From the NCBI GenBank assembly GCA_965225625.1, contig CBDDBH010000015.1, positions 1 through 64,000 of the forward strand: a DNA stretch of 64,000 bases, in the 5' to 3' direction. The position numbers and the translations under genes are program-made. This document shows positions 1 to 9,534 of the stretch, piece by piece. The notes beneath the pieces were generated by a model. It had not been told where the DNA came from. It did not search any database and saw only the letters and a list, made by a program, of their open reading frames with translations. The stretch comes from CBDDBH01 sp965225625. Its GTDB lineage: Bacteria; Pseudomonadota; Gammaproteobacteria; JADZEE01. How positions within the stretch are numbered: position 1 is the stretch's first letter; the number at the start of each line of letters is the position of its first letter.

Positions 1-519
1 TCCCGCCACCCGGGTCGCGCTGCTGCCCGTGGCTTGTAACACACGGCCGGTTAACTCAATAAAAAATGACCCGCTCAGCAACTCATCATGCTGCGTGATA
101 AACCGGCCGATGTTCGCATGGTCCGGACAGATCCCCCCGCTCACCCACATCGCACCGATATCCACTCGCGCCAACCGTTCCAGACCCCGCAACGAACTCA
201 CACCCTGCAATAGCCCGTACACGATTAACCCCAACACGCTGCGCGGGGAATACGGCGCGCGGCCCGTCCTGGCATAGTTGTCTTCAAAACCCGACCAATC
301 CAGCTCGCTCAATAGCGCTCGTAACACTAACGGCCCACGAATGCCGGCCGCTTGCAGATGCGCCTTCACCGACAACTGACCCAGATAAAGCTGCTGCGGA
401 TCAGGATCAATGAACACACGCCCCGCAGCTCTGCGGCTTTGCCGCGACGCGCCAGTATCGGACAACCCCTCAAACAGGTTCAGTTGCACATCCCCATTTA
501 TTCCCAGCGCTTTTGTCAC
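1..519 (-). CDS. IS1182-like transposase, N-terminal part (runs off the left edge)
   Basis: Reading the minus strand from a GTG at 519 gives about 173 uninterrupted residues. They include GRAPYSPRSVLGLIVYGLLQ, a SLRGLERLARVDIGAMWVSGG stretch (quoted in two parts: SLRGLERLARV, DIGAMWVSGG) and PDHANIGRF. These fit the DUF772-type N-terminal domain of IS1182/IS5-group DDE transposases (pattern YSPR..L..L..G...G..S.R.LE, then PDH..I.RF). The catalytic part lies outside the window. GTG 519 is preceded by GAGAGG at good spacing; a GTG at 549 is an alternative. No inverted terminal repeat could be defined because only one end is visible. The element belongs to mobile DNA and says nothing about the neighbouring catabolic genes. 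Confidence 0.75.
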   Translation of the reverse strand, partial: MTKALGINGDVQLNLFEGLSDTGASRQSRRAAGRVFIDPDPQQLYLGQLSVKAHLQAAGIRGPLVLRALLSELDWSGFEDNYARTGRAPYSPRSVLGLIVYGLLQGVSSLRGLERLARVDIGAMWVSGGICPDHANIGRFITQHDELLSGSFFIELTGRVLQATGSSATRVAG

Positions 520-605
520 CGTTGGCCTCTCGCTATCTTGTACCTGCACGTAGTTTAACGCTTCACGATCCTTGCAACGATCCCCCTTTCGCGACACCCT
601 CCAAG

Positions 606-721
606 GAGAGAAGGGACTCGTGGTATAAGCCCCTCGCCCCGTGCGGGAGAGGGGTTGGCAGGTAATTGCTCCTGCATTACCTGCATTTTCCGCCATCCAT
701 GGCGGTCGGGTGAGGGGTAAA
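606..721 (-). repeat. Dispersed intergenic repeat, family R, copy 1 (long form)
   Basis: Read on the minus strand this about 115-bp segment runs from ACCCCTCACCCGACCGCCA through GCAATTACCTGCCAACCCC to GGGGCGAGGGGCTTATACCA. It is nearly the same as the plus-strand segment at 50081-50190. It fills the gap between the transposase and the HDAC-like gene. It holds GC-rich palindromic ends but no ORF. Confidence 0.85.
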
Positions 722-730
722 CAATCCAGG

Positions 731-1843
731 CTAAGCCGCTTTCGCAATCAAACTCTTGACCAATTCTTCGGCCTGCAAGATCACTGAATCCTGGTGTGGC
801 TGTAACGATTGACCACCGAGCACGTTGAGAAACTCATTGAAAGGGTCCTCGACGTCGGTTCTGATCCCGGACAGTTGCTCTAACACTGCAAGGCCGAAAA
901 AGGGCACGGTCGGCGCGTTGTAGCCGCCTTCGTGGCACATGACAATGCGCCCGTCACAGACCTCGGCGGCGACATCCATGATTTTGTGCGTAAGGCTACG
1001 GTAGCCGGAGCTGGTCAACATTTGTCGGCCCAGAGGATCATGGGCACCGGCGTCGAAGCCGGAGGGCACAATGATTAAATCCGGCCGAAACGCCCGCAAC
1101 GCGGGCACAATCACCCGGTCGTAGCTGGCCTCGTAAGCACCGACACCGGATCCCGGTGGCAGCGGAATGTTGATGTTGTAACCTTCACCAGCGCCGCCGC
1201 CGATGTCGGTCATCGCACCCGAATTCGGTGGGAAGCAGTTGTCCTGGTGTATAGAAATTGTCAGTGCTCGAGGATCTTCCCAGAACGCAGCCTGCGTGCC
1301 GTTGCCGTGGTGAACGTCCCAGTCAACGAAAGCAATACGATCCAGCTTGTGAACCTCGAACGCATGCATGCCAGCGATAGCTGCGTTACCAAAAATACAA
1401 AACCCCATAGCCAGATCCGGTAGCGCGTGATGACCGGGTGGTCGAACCAGGGCGTAGGCATTGCCGACTGTACCGTTGAGCACCGCATCGACAGCGGCGA
1501 TGACGCCGCCGGCAGACAATTTTGCGATATCAAAGCTGCCGCGCCCCATTGGCGTAACGACGCCGGCATCACAATTTATTTCTGCATTTTTGGCGCGAAT
1601 GTTCTCGAGATGCTCGCGTGTGTGAAATCGTAAAATTTCTTCGTCAGTTGCTTCCCTTGCGTTGATTATCGTCAGCTGGTCGAGTAGCCCGCTGACATCG
1701 AGCAAGTTGCGTATACGGCGTTTGGTTTCCGGATTTTCGGCATGCTCATACGGCTGTACCGGATTGCCAAACGGTACGACACCGGCGAAATTGCCTGTGT
1801 TGTGCCACATATACAGTTCATGAAAGATGAATCCGGTTGCCAT
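731..1843 (-). CDS. Histone deacetylase superfamily protein (class II / acetylpolyamine amidohydrolase-like)
   Basis: The 370-residue protein carries the zinc-dependent deacetylase signatures: RPPGHH at about 134-139 (catalytic His pair), DWDVHHGNGT at 174-183 (zinc ligands Asp176 and His178) and SGFDAGAHDPLG near 261-272 (third zinc ligand Asp264). Length matches bacterial class II HDAC-like and acetylpolyamine amidohydrolases, which remove acyl groups from amines in the cytoplasm. There is no signal peptide. The ATG at 1843 follows a GGAG box. It lies 12 bp downstream of the amidase stop on the same strand, so the two are probably one transcript of amide-cleaving enzymes. The exact substrate (acetylpolyamine or another N-acyl amine) cannot be read from sequence. 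Confidence 0.9.
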   Translation of the reverse strand: MATGFIFHELYMWHNTGNFAGVVPFGNPVQPYEHAENPETKRRIRNLLDVSGLLDQLTIINAREATDEEILRFHTREHLENIRAKNAEINCDAGVVTPMGRGSFDIAKLSAGGVIAAVDAVLNGTVGNAYALVRPPGHHALPDLAMGFCIFGNAAIAGMHAFEVHKLDRIAFVDWDVHHGNGTQAAFWEDPRALTISIHQDNCFPPNSGAMTDIGGGAGEGYNINIPLPPGSGVGAYEASYDRVIVPALRAFRPDLIIVPSGFDAGAHDPLGRQMLTSSGYRSLTHKIMDVAAEVCDGRIVMCHEGGYNAPTVPFFGLAVLEQLSGIRTDVEDPFNEFLNVLGGQSLQPHQDSVILQAEELVKSLIAKAA

Positions 1844-1855
1844 AATTTTTCTCCG

Positions 1856-3286
1856 TCACAGATTCAGCAATGGCGCTAATTGCGGCCATGGCGTCGCTTC
1901 TTCCAATTGTTTTGCCAGCCGCAGCAGCGTCGCCTCGTCACCGTACCGACCCACGAATTGAAGACCCAGGGGCAGGCCGTCCGCGCTGCGAGCGAGCGGT
2001 AACGAGATCGCCGGTTGGCCGGTCATATTAAACACTGCGGTAAAACACGCATAGGCAAAAATGTGATCGTACCAACCTAGTGCATCCAAGGCGGGATTAT
2101 CGGCACTATAGGTTCCAACAGGTCGCGCGACACCGGCGTTGGTCGGCGTCAACAATACATCATAGTCCGTGAAAAACGGCGCGATCGCGCGGCAAATGTT
2201 GTTAGCGCTCGCAAAGGCGTTCAGTACATCCATGCCGGAATAGGTTTTGCCATGTTCGTAACAAGCGAGCGTGGTTGCTTCCAGCGTATCGCGGCCAGGC
2301 TTGCGTCCGGTTGCGCCGGCGAGTTCATCAATCCCGTGGGCAAGGTTGGCGTTCCAATAGACCAGGCTTGCTTTTTTATAGGCCTCGTAGTCGAACGAGG
2401 GAGAGGCCTCAACAACGTTATGACCGAGACTCTCACACAGCTTGGCGGCATCGCGCACACTTTGGCAGGCGTCCGCGTCCACTTCGTCGCCCGACCAGGC
2501 GCGATCGGTGAACGCGATTTTGAGTTTGCCGGGTTGGGATTGAATTTCCTTAGCGTAAGCTCGCAGCGGCGGCGCGATAACGTAGGGATCTCCCAAACCG
2601 GGACCTTGCACCGCATCGAGCATTGTGGCGCAATCGCGCACGGTTCGCGTCACGACAAACTCGATGCCCAGTCCATTGAGTCCTTCAGCCGCGTCAGGTC
2701 CCGTGGGCGTGCGTCCGCGGGTGGGTTTTAATCCGACCAGGCCGCAACAGGCGGCTGGAATACGAATGGAGCCGCCGCCGTCGTTGGCATGCGCCACCGG
2801 TACGATACCCGCCGCGACGGCGGCTGATGTAGCACCGCTGGAACCGCCCGCCATGCGCTCGAGATCCCATGGGTTGCGGGTTGGTCCGTACATGACCGGC
2901 TCGGTCGTCGTGCAGTAGCCGAGTTCCGGCGTAGATGCGCGTCCTAGCGTGTATAGTCCCGCAGTCCGAAACGCCCGCATGAGATCCGTGTCGTGGGGTA
3001 ACACGAGTCCTTCCGCCAGGCGACTTCCAAATTCGATGCGGCGCCCGGCCAGATGCAGGACAAGGTCCTTCACCAGGAACGGCACGCCAAAGTACGGCGC
3101 GCCGGTATTGTCGATCTGCGCCGTCTCCGGAGCGTCGAAAACCTCGATGATGGCGTTAATCTGAGGATTAATCTGCTCGATAGCCTGGTGCGCACAAGCG
3201 ACGACTTCGTCGACGGAAACCTCCCCGCTGCGGATCAAGGCTGCCAGTGCGAGGCCGTCTTGCGCCGCATATTCGGATAGATTCAT
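1856..3286 (-). CDS. Amidase (amidase-signature family)
   Basis: A 476-residue amidase-signature enzyme with the Ser-cisSer-Lys triad: Lys73 in PFLVKDLV, the Gly/Ser-rich motif MAGGSSGATSAAVAAG around 145-160, and NDGGGSIRIPA around 169-179. The family hydrolyses carboxamides to acids and ammonia; some members act on aryl amides, others as GatA. No gatB or gatC partner is nearby, so a catabolic amidase is favoured. The ORF extends upstream to a GTG at 3334, but the ATG at 3286 starts the normal family N-terminus (MNLSEYAAQDG) and is preferred. The gene sits between the TonB receptor and the deacetylase, all on the minus strand, so a nutrient uptake and hydrolysis unit is plausible. Confidence 0.9.
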   Translation of the reverse strand: MNLSEYAAQDGLALAALIRSGEVSVDEVVACAHQAIEQINPQINAIIEVFDAPETAQIDNTGAPYFGVPFLVKDLVLHLAGRRIEFGSRLAEGLVLPHDTDLMRAFRTAGLYTLGRASTPELGYCTTTEPVMYGPTRNPWDLERMAGGSSGATSAAVAAGIVPVAHANDGGGSIRIPAACCGLVGLKPTRGRTPTGPDAAEGLNGLGIEFVVTRTVRDCATMLDAVQGPGLGDPYVIAPPLRAYAKEIQSQPGKLKIAFTDRAWSGDEVDADACQSVRDAAKLCESLGHNVVEASPSFDYEAYKKASLVYWNANLAHGIDELAGATGRKPGRDTLEATTLACYEHGKTYSGMDVLNAFASANNICRAIAPFFTDYDVLLTPTNAGVARPVGTYSADNPALDALGWYDHIFAYACFTAVFNMTGQPAISLPLARSADGLPLGLQFVGRYGDEATLLRLAKQLEEATPWPQLAPLLNL

Positions 3287-3361
3287 TGGATCCCATCCAT
3301 ACCGGGGAGAAGGAAGAGGTGTTGCGGCCTCCACTCAGCGGAGGCCGCAACGACCGATTAC

Positions 3362-5696
3362 TTACTCGTAGCGGTAGCTCACCGTACCGCCGAAGGTGGC
3401 AGGTTCGCCGAAGATATCGAGCTTGAAGAACGCGATGTTGTTTATATAGATCAGGTATTCCTCATCGAAGATATTCTTGCCCCAGACTGAAAACTCCCAG
3501 CGACCGTCCGCTGAGCTTACGGCCGCGCGCGCGTTCACTAGCCAGTAATCCTCGCCCACATCAAAGACCTGATTGGTTGCTTCCAGGAAGCGGTCATCGA
3601 CCCAATGGAAGTCAGTCATGATTGCAAGGTTCCAGCCGTTCATGATGGGCTGTTCGTAGCGTACCAGTCCGTTGTAATTCCACTTCGGACTGTTGACGGG
3701 GCGTTTACCCTCGAGCGGGATCGGGCCCAGGTAGGTGGTGATAGAGCGGTCGGTCTTTTTGAACTCGGCATCGAGGTAGCCGATACCCATGCGCACGTCC
3801 CAGCGCTCGTTCGGCGCCCACCAGGCGTCGGCTTCGAAGCCAATTGTCTCGGATTCGCCGATGTTGCGGGTGATTGGCACTAGAGGCGATGCCGGATCGT
3901 CCACGTTGACCTGCAGATTCTCATACTCGTAGCGGAAGAACGCCGCATTGATCTGCAGGGTGTCCTCGAGGAGGGTGCTCTTGATACCTACCTCCTGAGC
4001 GAAGATCTCCTCGGGGTCGAAGCCAGTGACGATACCGCCGAACGGCACACTGAAATTGCCGGCGCGATAGCCGGTACTGATGCTGACGTAGCCGAGGAAA
4101 TCGTCCCAGGGCGTCCACTCGACGCCCGCGCGCCAGGAAAAATCCGTGTCGTCCCGTGACAGTTCGGTCACTCCACCATTTGGCGACAAAGGTCCCAGGA
4201 AAGGGCAGGCGGGTGTGCCGACAGGCACGCTGGGGTCGAAGGTCGTGATCAGACAGGGCGTTACGCGATCCTCCTTGCCCATGGGGTCGTTGAGACCGAG
4301 TGCGGTCAACGCCACGACTTCGGTGTCATCCTCAGTGTAGCGCACACCGCCCGTGATATTGAGTTGTTCATTGAAGGCGAACTCCATATCCGCGAACACG
4401 GCGAGGGTCTCGAGGTCGTTGGTGAAGTCGGCGAGAAAGTGCGGCGCAAACGGAGGCAGAATGCCCAGCGGATGTCCACTGAGGTCTGAGCCGTCGACCT
4501 CTTCCAGGTCATCCTTTTCGTAGTAGCCGCCGATGGTCCACTTCCATTGCTCGCCATATTCGCCGGCGAACCGGAGTTCCTGGCTGAACTGATTCATATT
4601 GGTGTACCACGTGGTGTTAGTGGCGGCCAGGATGTCGGCAGAGCTGTCTTCGCGCTGGTTGCGGTCGAAATATTCGTAAGCGGTAATGGAGGTCGCGGTC
4701 GCCCAGCCGAAGTCGTGTTCGATGCGCAGGTAGCCGCCGTAGAACTCGTCGTCGCGTACACCGGGCATGTCCTGGTTGAAAGTGTGAGGATCATCCGGCT
4801 CGATCTCCGCTTCAGGGATGCCGATAGCGGCGGCCGCACCGGCAAACTTCAGACATGCCGAACGGTTTTTGGTGACCGCGCCGGATAGGACTTCCGGACA
4901 CAACGCGCCAGATCCGTCGCGATCGAAGATGCCAGGTCCACCGTAGGGAACGTCATCGCTCTTGTCCTTACCACCGTGGATATTCAATCGCACCGAGGTG
5001 TTTTCTTTTTCCCAAAGCAGTTGCACTCGGAACATCTGGCGGTCCCATTCGCCGATCTCGTTGTCGTAAAACAAGTTGTCGTACGGCCCGCCGTTACCAA
5101 GTCCTACATAAAAAGACATGCGAGCGGCAAGGTTTTCCGTGAGCGCACCATTGACAAATCCCTGAGCGTTGTAGCGCTCGTGGCCATCGATGCTGACGTC
5201 CAGTCCCAGACCTTTTTCCCGGGTCGGCGGATTGGTGTAGTAATTGACAGCACCCCCGGTGGTGTTGCGGCCGAAGATGGTGCCTTGCGGTCCCTTGAGT
5301 GCTTCTACACGTTGGATGTCGTAGTAGGGAAGGGAAGTCATCCAGGGTTTGCTTTGGTATACCTCGTCGATGTGCAGGCCGATCGGCGCGTCGAAATTGC
5401 CCTGGAATTCATTCAGACCGATGCCGCGTATGTAAAACGTCTGCAGGAAGGTACCGCCGCTGTAGGCGTGAACGTTGGGTATCAGGCCAGCCAAACTCTC
5501 AACGTCCGAGAGGTTTGCCTCGCGGAAAGTTTTTTCGTCGAATGCGGCAATGCTGATGCCGATGTCCTGGGCGGATTGCTCTCGCTTTTTTAGCGGTAAC
5601 GACGATTTCTTCGAGTTGGGCAAACGCCGGCTGTGTGAGCGAAACGTACACAAAGGCGAACAGCATTGAACGTGTCAATGACAGGGGTGATCGCAT
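3362..5696 (-). pseudogene. TonB-dependent receptor, frameshifted just after the signal peptide
   Basis: The C-terminal 750-odd residues form one open frame: plug domain with IRGIGLNEFQGNFDAP and RVEALKGPQGTIFGRNTTGG, then a long beta-barrel ending FGGTVSYRYE. The start is in another frame: ATG at 5696 with GGAGA upstream, an export signal (MRSPLSLTRSMLFAF... PAFAQ) and the TonB-box region LEEIVVTAKK. The frames join at a run of six A residues (minus strand, about 5586-5591). Removing one A gives VVTAKKREQSAQDIG, the usual continuation, and a 777-residue receptor. This family carries siderophores, vitamins or, in aromatic and oligomer degraders, substrates across the outer membrane. Loss of function, A-tract slippage and sequencing error all remain possible. 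Located downstream of the P450/paa genes on the same strand. Confidence 0.85.
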
Positions 5697-5829
5697 GATT
5701 CTGTCTCCAACAGCAGTGCGAGTGCTTTGACTCGCTTCTTATTTTTCGGTCCGTAATTAACAGACTCCCTAGCCGGCAATCATACCCCGCTCCTTGGGTG
5801 GTGAACAAAAAGGGGTGGCGTTTCAATGC

Positions 5830-7098
5830 TTACCCTACCGCTACCGGCACATGCGCAAAACCGCGAAAGCGCGCTAGCTGACGTGTAACCGGTGGGCCTG
5901 TAAGCCGCAGCCGCGGCAGGCGCGCGAACAGCCGCTCGAATGCAATGCGGCCTTCCAAGCGCGCAAGCGCCATGCCGGCACAGATGTGGATGCCGGTGGC
6001 GAAGCCAAAGTGATTGGTCACTCTGCGATTGATATCGAATCGATCCGGATCTGGAAATTGTTCGGGATCACGATTGGCCGCGCCAATTCCAAGGTGGATC
6101 TGGGTGCCGGCAGACATTTCAATGCCAGCAAATTCCAAGTCCTGGGCTACTTCGCGATTGCCGAGTTGGACCGGGCTTTCGTAGCGCAGAACTTCTTCCA
6201 CCAGCGTTTTGGATAGGCTCTGCTCAGCTAGGAAACGCGCGAGTTGTTCAGGATGCAACAACAGCGCATAGACGCCATTGCCAATCAAGTCGGTGGTTGT
6301 TTCATGCCCGGCGTTAAGCAGAAAAATGCAGTTTTGCAGCAACTCCTCTTCAGTAAATTTCTCCCCACTGGCATCGCCGATAATAAGCTGACTCAAGACG
6401 TCGGATTTGTCGTCTGTGAGGTGTTTGCGTCTGTCAGCGACCAGCTCGCGCAAGTATGCACAGAAATCATCGACTGCCCGATTGCCGCGTTCCAGTTGCT
6501 CCGCTGTGTTGGTCTGTTCCAGTACGCGGAGAATCGCCAGTGACCACGCTCGCAGAGGGCCGCGTTCCTCGTGCGGTACCCGCAGCAGGTTACCGATCAC
6601 CTCAACCGGAATGGCGGCGGCGAAGTCAGCGATCAAATCGAATTCGCCTTTGCGCTCCGCGCCATCGAGTAATTCGTTGGCAAGCGCGATGAGACTGGGT
6701 TCCATGTCGCGGATAGCCTTGGGATGCAGTGCGCCCATTAGGATGGCACGCACCTGCGTGTGGTATGGCGGATCGTTGAAGACCAGGCTGGTGGTGTGGT
6801 GGCGGTACAGCGGGCTGTCGCCGAACTTTGGTTTGAACACGCGTTTCTTGTCAGAAGTGAAGCGCTCGGGATCTCGGTAAATTTTTGCCAGATCGGCGTA
6901 GCGGGTAACGAAATATGATCCGTCCGGGTTACGGTGGATGGGATCGAAACTTTGCAACGCGTGATAGTAGGGATAAGGGGCGTCAAAAAAATCATTCGGC
7001 ACATGAACGAGATCAAAGTCATGAGCGATCTCCCGGGCCTGGTCTTCCGACCATTGGGATGACGCGAAATTCGCCTGTTTATCGATGGTCGGTTGCAT
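5830..7098 (-). CDS. Cytochrome P450 monooxygenase
   Basis: A soluble bacterial P450 of 422 residues. Visible motifs are the I-helix oxygen-activation segment AGHETTT at 263-269, the K-helix ExxR as EEVLR at 301-305 and the heme-ligand loop FGFATGIHICAG with Cys373. There is no membrane anchor. The start codon at 7098 lies 5 bp after the paaE stop, so it is probably translated with the phenylacetyl-CoA epoxidase operon. PaaE, a flavin/2Fe-2S reductase, is the nearest electron-transfer protein, and no dedicated P450 ferredoxin is adjacent. Substrate unknown; the context suggests an aromatic or aryl-alkyl compound that feeds phenylacetate. P450s are not normal members of paa operons. Confidence 0.95.
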   Translation of the reverse strand: MQPTIDKQANFASSQWSEDQAREIAHDFDLVHVPNDFFDAPYPYYHALQSFDPIHRNPDGSYFVTRYADLAKIYRDPERFTSDKKRVFKPKFGDSPLYRHHTTSLVFNDPPYHTQVRAILMGALHPKAIRDMEPSLIALANELLDGAERKGEFDLIADFAAAIPVEVIGNLLRVPHEERGPLRAWSLAILRVLEQTNTAEQLERGNRAVDDFCAYLRELVADRRKHLTDDKSDVLSQLIIGDASGEKFTEEELLQNCIFLLNAGHETTTDLIGNGVYALLLHPEQLARFLAEQSLSKTLVEEVLRYESPVQLGNREVAQDLEFAGIEMSAGTQIHLGIGAANRDPEQFPDPDRFDINRRVTNHFGFATGIHICAGMALARLEGRIAFERLFARLPRLRLTGPPVTRQLARFRGFAHVPVAVG

Positions 7099-7103
7099 GC
7101 GCT

Positions 7104-8189
7104 TTACGTCTGGTCATAGTCAATCACTACTGTATCGGTCATGGGTCGCGATTGACAGGCAAGTATGTAGCCAGCTTCCAGCTCCCAAGCTTCCAGCGCG
7201 AAGTTTGCCGCCATGTCGACATCGCCTTCAATGAGTTTTGTGCGACAAGTTGCACACACCGCCGCCTTGCATGAGAACGGCAATTCGATGGCCTGTCGAT
7301 GAGCCGCTTCCAGCAGTGTTGTGCCGCGCGCAGCCACGAATTCGGTTCGCTGGGCATCCATGACGACGGTAACCCGGCAGCCGTCGATGGCGGTCGGTTG
7401 TGCCGGCGCGGTAGCCGCAGGTCGAGGCTCGCGGCGCAAGCCAAACTGTTCCGATTGGATACGCTGCGCCGGCACGCCCAGCGACTGTAGCGCGGCGCTT
7501 ACATCTTCGATCATGCTGTCGGGCCCACATACCAGGGCAATGTCGACCTGTTCGGCCGGACAAAAAGCCTGCATCAAAGCTGCCGCTTTGTCGCCGTCGA
7601 TATGGCCATCGAACAAATCCATATCCGTCTGCTCACGGCTGAATATGAAGTGGATATTAAAGCGAGTCATATACCGATTTTTCAGATCCATCAGCGCTTC
7701 GCGAAAGATCGTCGTCGCCCGGGAGCGATTGCCATAGAACAGGAATACTCGACTATGTGGCTCACTTGCGAGGATAGTTTTAATGTTCGAGATAATCGGC
7801 GTGATGCCGGCGCCGGCGGCGAAGGTGACATACGTGTTGCGATTGTCGGGATATAGTTCGGTGAAGAAGCGTCCGGTCGGGGTCATCACTTGTAATACGT
7901 CGCCCGGTTTGAGTTGCTCGTTAGCGTAGGTCGAGAAAAGTCCGGATTCGACTCTGCGAATGGCGATGCTCAGTCCGTCCTCGCCGGCGGCGTTGCAGAT
8001 CGAGTAGGAGCGGCGTAAGGGCTCACCGTTGATTTCAGTACGGACGTTTAAGTGTTGGCCTTGGACGAAGCGGTATTCGTCTCGCAGGTCCTCAGGCACG
8101 TTAAAGGTGACGCTGACAGCATTGTCCGCAGCCGGACCGACGGCCGCGATGGCTAGATCGTGGGAATTTAGGCATGAACCTTTACCCAT
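7104..8189 (-). CDS. paaE: Phenylacetyl-CoA 1,2-epoxidase reductase subunit PaaE
   Basis: A 361-residue reductase: an FAD-binding domain with RRSYSICN, an NAD(P)-binding domain with TFAAGAGITPI, and a C-terminal plant-type 2Fe-2S ferredoxin domain with Cys307, Cys312, Cys315 and Cys345 (CKAAVCATC). This is the PaaE (PaaK in Pseudomonas naming) layout; it passes electrons from NADPH to the di-iron epoxidase PaaA. The frame stays open upstream to 8432, over paaD, but the ATG at 8189 begins the family N-terminus. The GAGGGG before it lies inside repeat R copy 2, which fills the paaD-paaE gap. Followed 5 bp later by a P450 that could use it as electron donor. Confidence 0.95.
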   Translation of the reverse strand: MGKGSCLNSHDLAIAAVGPAADNAVSVTFNVPEDLRDEYRFVQGQHLNVRTEINGEPLRRSYSICNAAGEDGLSIAIRRVESGLFSTYANEQLKPGDVLQVMTPTGRFFTELYPDNRNTYVTFAAGAGITPIISNIKTILASEPHSRVFLFYGNRSRATTIFREALMDLKNRYMTRFNIHFIFSREQTDMDLFDGHIDGDKAAALMQAFCPAEQVDIALVCGPDSMIEDVSAALQSLGVPAQRIQSEQFGLRREPRPAATAPAQPTAIDGCRVTVVMDAQRTEFVAARGTTLLEAAHRQAIELPFSCKAAVCATCRTKLIEGDVDMAANFALEAWELEAGYILACQSRPMTDTVVIDYDQT

Positions 8190-8195
8190 GTTCCA

Positions 8196-8235
8196 CCCCT
8201 CACCCGACTGCCAGGGATGGCGGTCGGGTGAGGGG
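8196..8235. repeat. Dispersed repeat family R, copy 2 (short palindrome) inside the paa operon
   Basis: Two 17-bp arms, CCCCTCACCCGACTGCC and GGCGGTCGGGTGAGGGG, pair with a single mismatch around the loop AGGGAT. The arms match the ends of the other family R copies. It fills the 52-bp gap between paaD stop and paaE start. On the coding strand its GAGGGG lies about 6 bp before the paaE ATG and may act as ribosome-binding site. Confidence 0.85.
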
Positions 8236-8241
8236 GAATTG

Positions 8242-8751
8242 CTATAAACATTTGAAATAATCAAAAGGCTCCAGACAAGCATTGCAGCGGTGATGTGCCT
8301 TACACGGCGTGGAGCCAAACTCACTGATCTGCTCAGTGTCGGTGCTGTCACATTTGGGGCAGGCAACCACGTGGGGTGGGGCCAGTAGTGAACGTTTATC
8401 GCTGGTGTTTTCGTCGGGTGGTGCAATTCCAAAGCGCCGGAGTTTTTCGCGCCCGGCTTCTGTCAGCCATTGGGTGGTCCATGGAGGTGACAGTACCGTG
8501 GAAATTTCAGGATCGTCATAACCAGCGGAGCGCAACGCCGCCTTTATGTCGCTCGCGATAACGTCCATTGCCGGGCAACCTGCGTAGGTCGGCGTAATCG
8601 CCACCATGACCTGCTCACCTGTAACGTCCACGGCTCGGACGATACCCAAATCGAGTACGGTCAATACGGGGATCTCCGGGTCGCATACGCCTGCCAATAC
8701 CGACCACACGTGTTTCTCGGTGTGGCCTGACGGAATTACCTTTGTAGCCAT
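8242..8751 (-). CDS. paaD: Phenylacetyl-CoA epoxidase-associated protein PaaD
   Basis: 169 residues: an N-terminal MIP18/DUF59-like domain (VCDPEIPVLTVLDLGIV, then TPTYAGCPAMDVI) and a C-terminal zinc-ribbon-like tail with CPKC and CNAC. Both are typical of PaaD (PaaJ in older Pseudomonas naming). PaaD is needed for epoxidase activity and is thought to help build its iron or Fe-S centre. The frame is intact, unlike paaA, paaB and paaC upstream. Its start at 8751 follows the paaC stop at 8758 by 6 bp, so the two are translated from one message. Confidence 0.95.
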   Translation of the reverse strand: MATKVIPSGHTEKHVWSVLAGVCDPEIPVLTVLDLGIVRAVDVTGEQVMVAITPTYAGCPAMDVIASDIKAALRSAGYDDPEISTVLSPPWTTQWLTEAGREKLRRFGIAPPDENTSDKRSLLAPPHVVACPKCDSTDTEQISEFGSTPCKAHHRCNACLEPFDYFKCL

Positions 8752-8757
8752 GCGTCG

Positions 8758-9525
8758 CTACCAGACAGTGGCGTTCGGGTAGGCGCGTGGCAGGAACTGC
8801 AATTCCGCGAGGATATAGCCCAGATGCTCGCTGTGTTGTCCCTGTTTGCCGCCACTCTGCATCCATTCGCCGTCCCGGACGCTGTAGCGTTGCTTCGCTG
8901 AACACCTCGGTGACCTGCGCATCCCAGGCTGTTTTTACAGCGCTCAGGTCAACGCCGATTCCAGCAGATAACATGCTGTTATCTACACTATCCATGGCGA
9001 ATAGTTCGCCAGTGAACATCCACAACTCATCCACCGCGCGTTGCATACGCGTATGACTCTCGGCCGTACCGTCACCCAGTCGTACAATCCAGCGGGCAAC
9101 TATGGCGGATGTGATAACGCGTTTCTTTTAGTGACTTAGCGGCGATATTTCGCCAGCCGTTGATCGGTGGAATTGCTCAGCCGTTGATACAACTCCAGAT
9201 TGAAGGCATCGACAAAAAATTGTCGGGCCATGGTCTGGGCAAAGTCGCCATTTGGCTGTTCGACCAAAAGCACATTGCGAAAATCGAGCGTGTCCCGATG
9301 GTACGCGAGCTTGTCTTCGTCCCGTCCCTGTCCTTCAATCTCGCCGGCGTAGGCAAGCAATAAGCGCGCTTGCCCCAACTGGTCGAGGGCCACATTGGTT
9401 AGTGCCAAATCTTCTTCCAGCGCCGGGCCGTGGCCGCACCATTGCGACAGTCTCTGCGCCAGTATCAGCGTGTTGTCGCCCAAGCGCAGCACATAGTCGA
9501 ACAAGGCTTCAGATTGTTCGCTCAC
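8758..9525 (-). pseudogene. paaC: PaaC, epoxidase structural subunit, frameshifted as sequenced
   Basis: The minus-strand product starts MSEQSEALFDYVLRLGD at 9525 and is recognisable to its end, YPNATVW followed by TAG at 8758, but only across three frames. Shifts are near 9145-9150, 9094-9096 and 8874-8876. Each is repaired by removing one base, restoring KSLKETRYHIRHS, RWIVRLGDGTAESH and PDGEWMQSGGKQGQHSE. The corrected protein is 254 residues, close to E. coli PaaC. PaaC pairs with PaaA as the catalytically inactive ferritin-like subunit. No in-frame stop codons or missense decay were noticed apart from the indels, which argues for sequence error or very recent inactivation. Confidence 0.9.
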
Positions 9526-9534
9526 GCGCGGCTC

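Noticed and set aside
4976..5593. 205-codon plus-strand ORF opposite the TonB receptor
   Set aside because: It is antisense to clear receptor sequence, shows no family motif and follows the codon pattern of the opposite strand.
5580..5600. Programmed ribosomal frameshift in the TonB receptor
   Set aside because: An A6 run alone, without stimulating hairpin or internal Shine-Dalgarno placed for a shift, is not enough; similar extra bases nearby point to sequence error.
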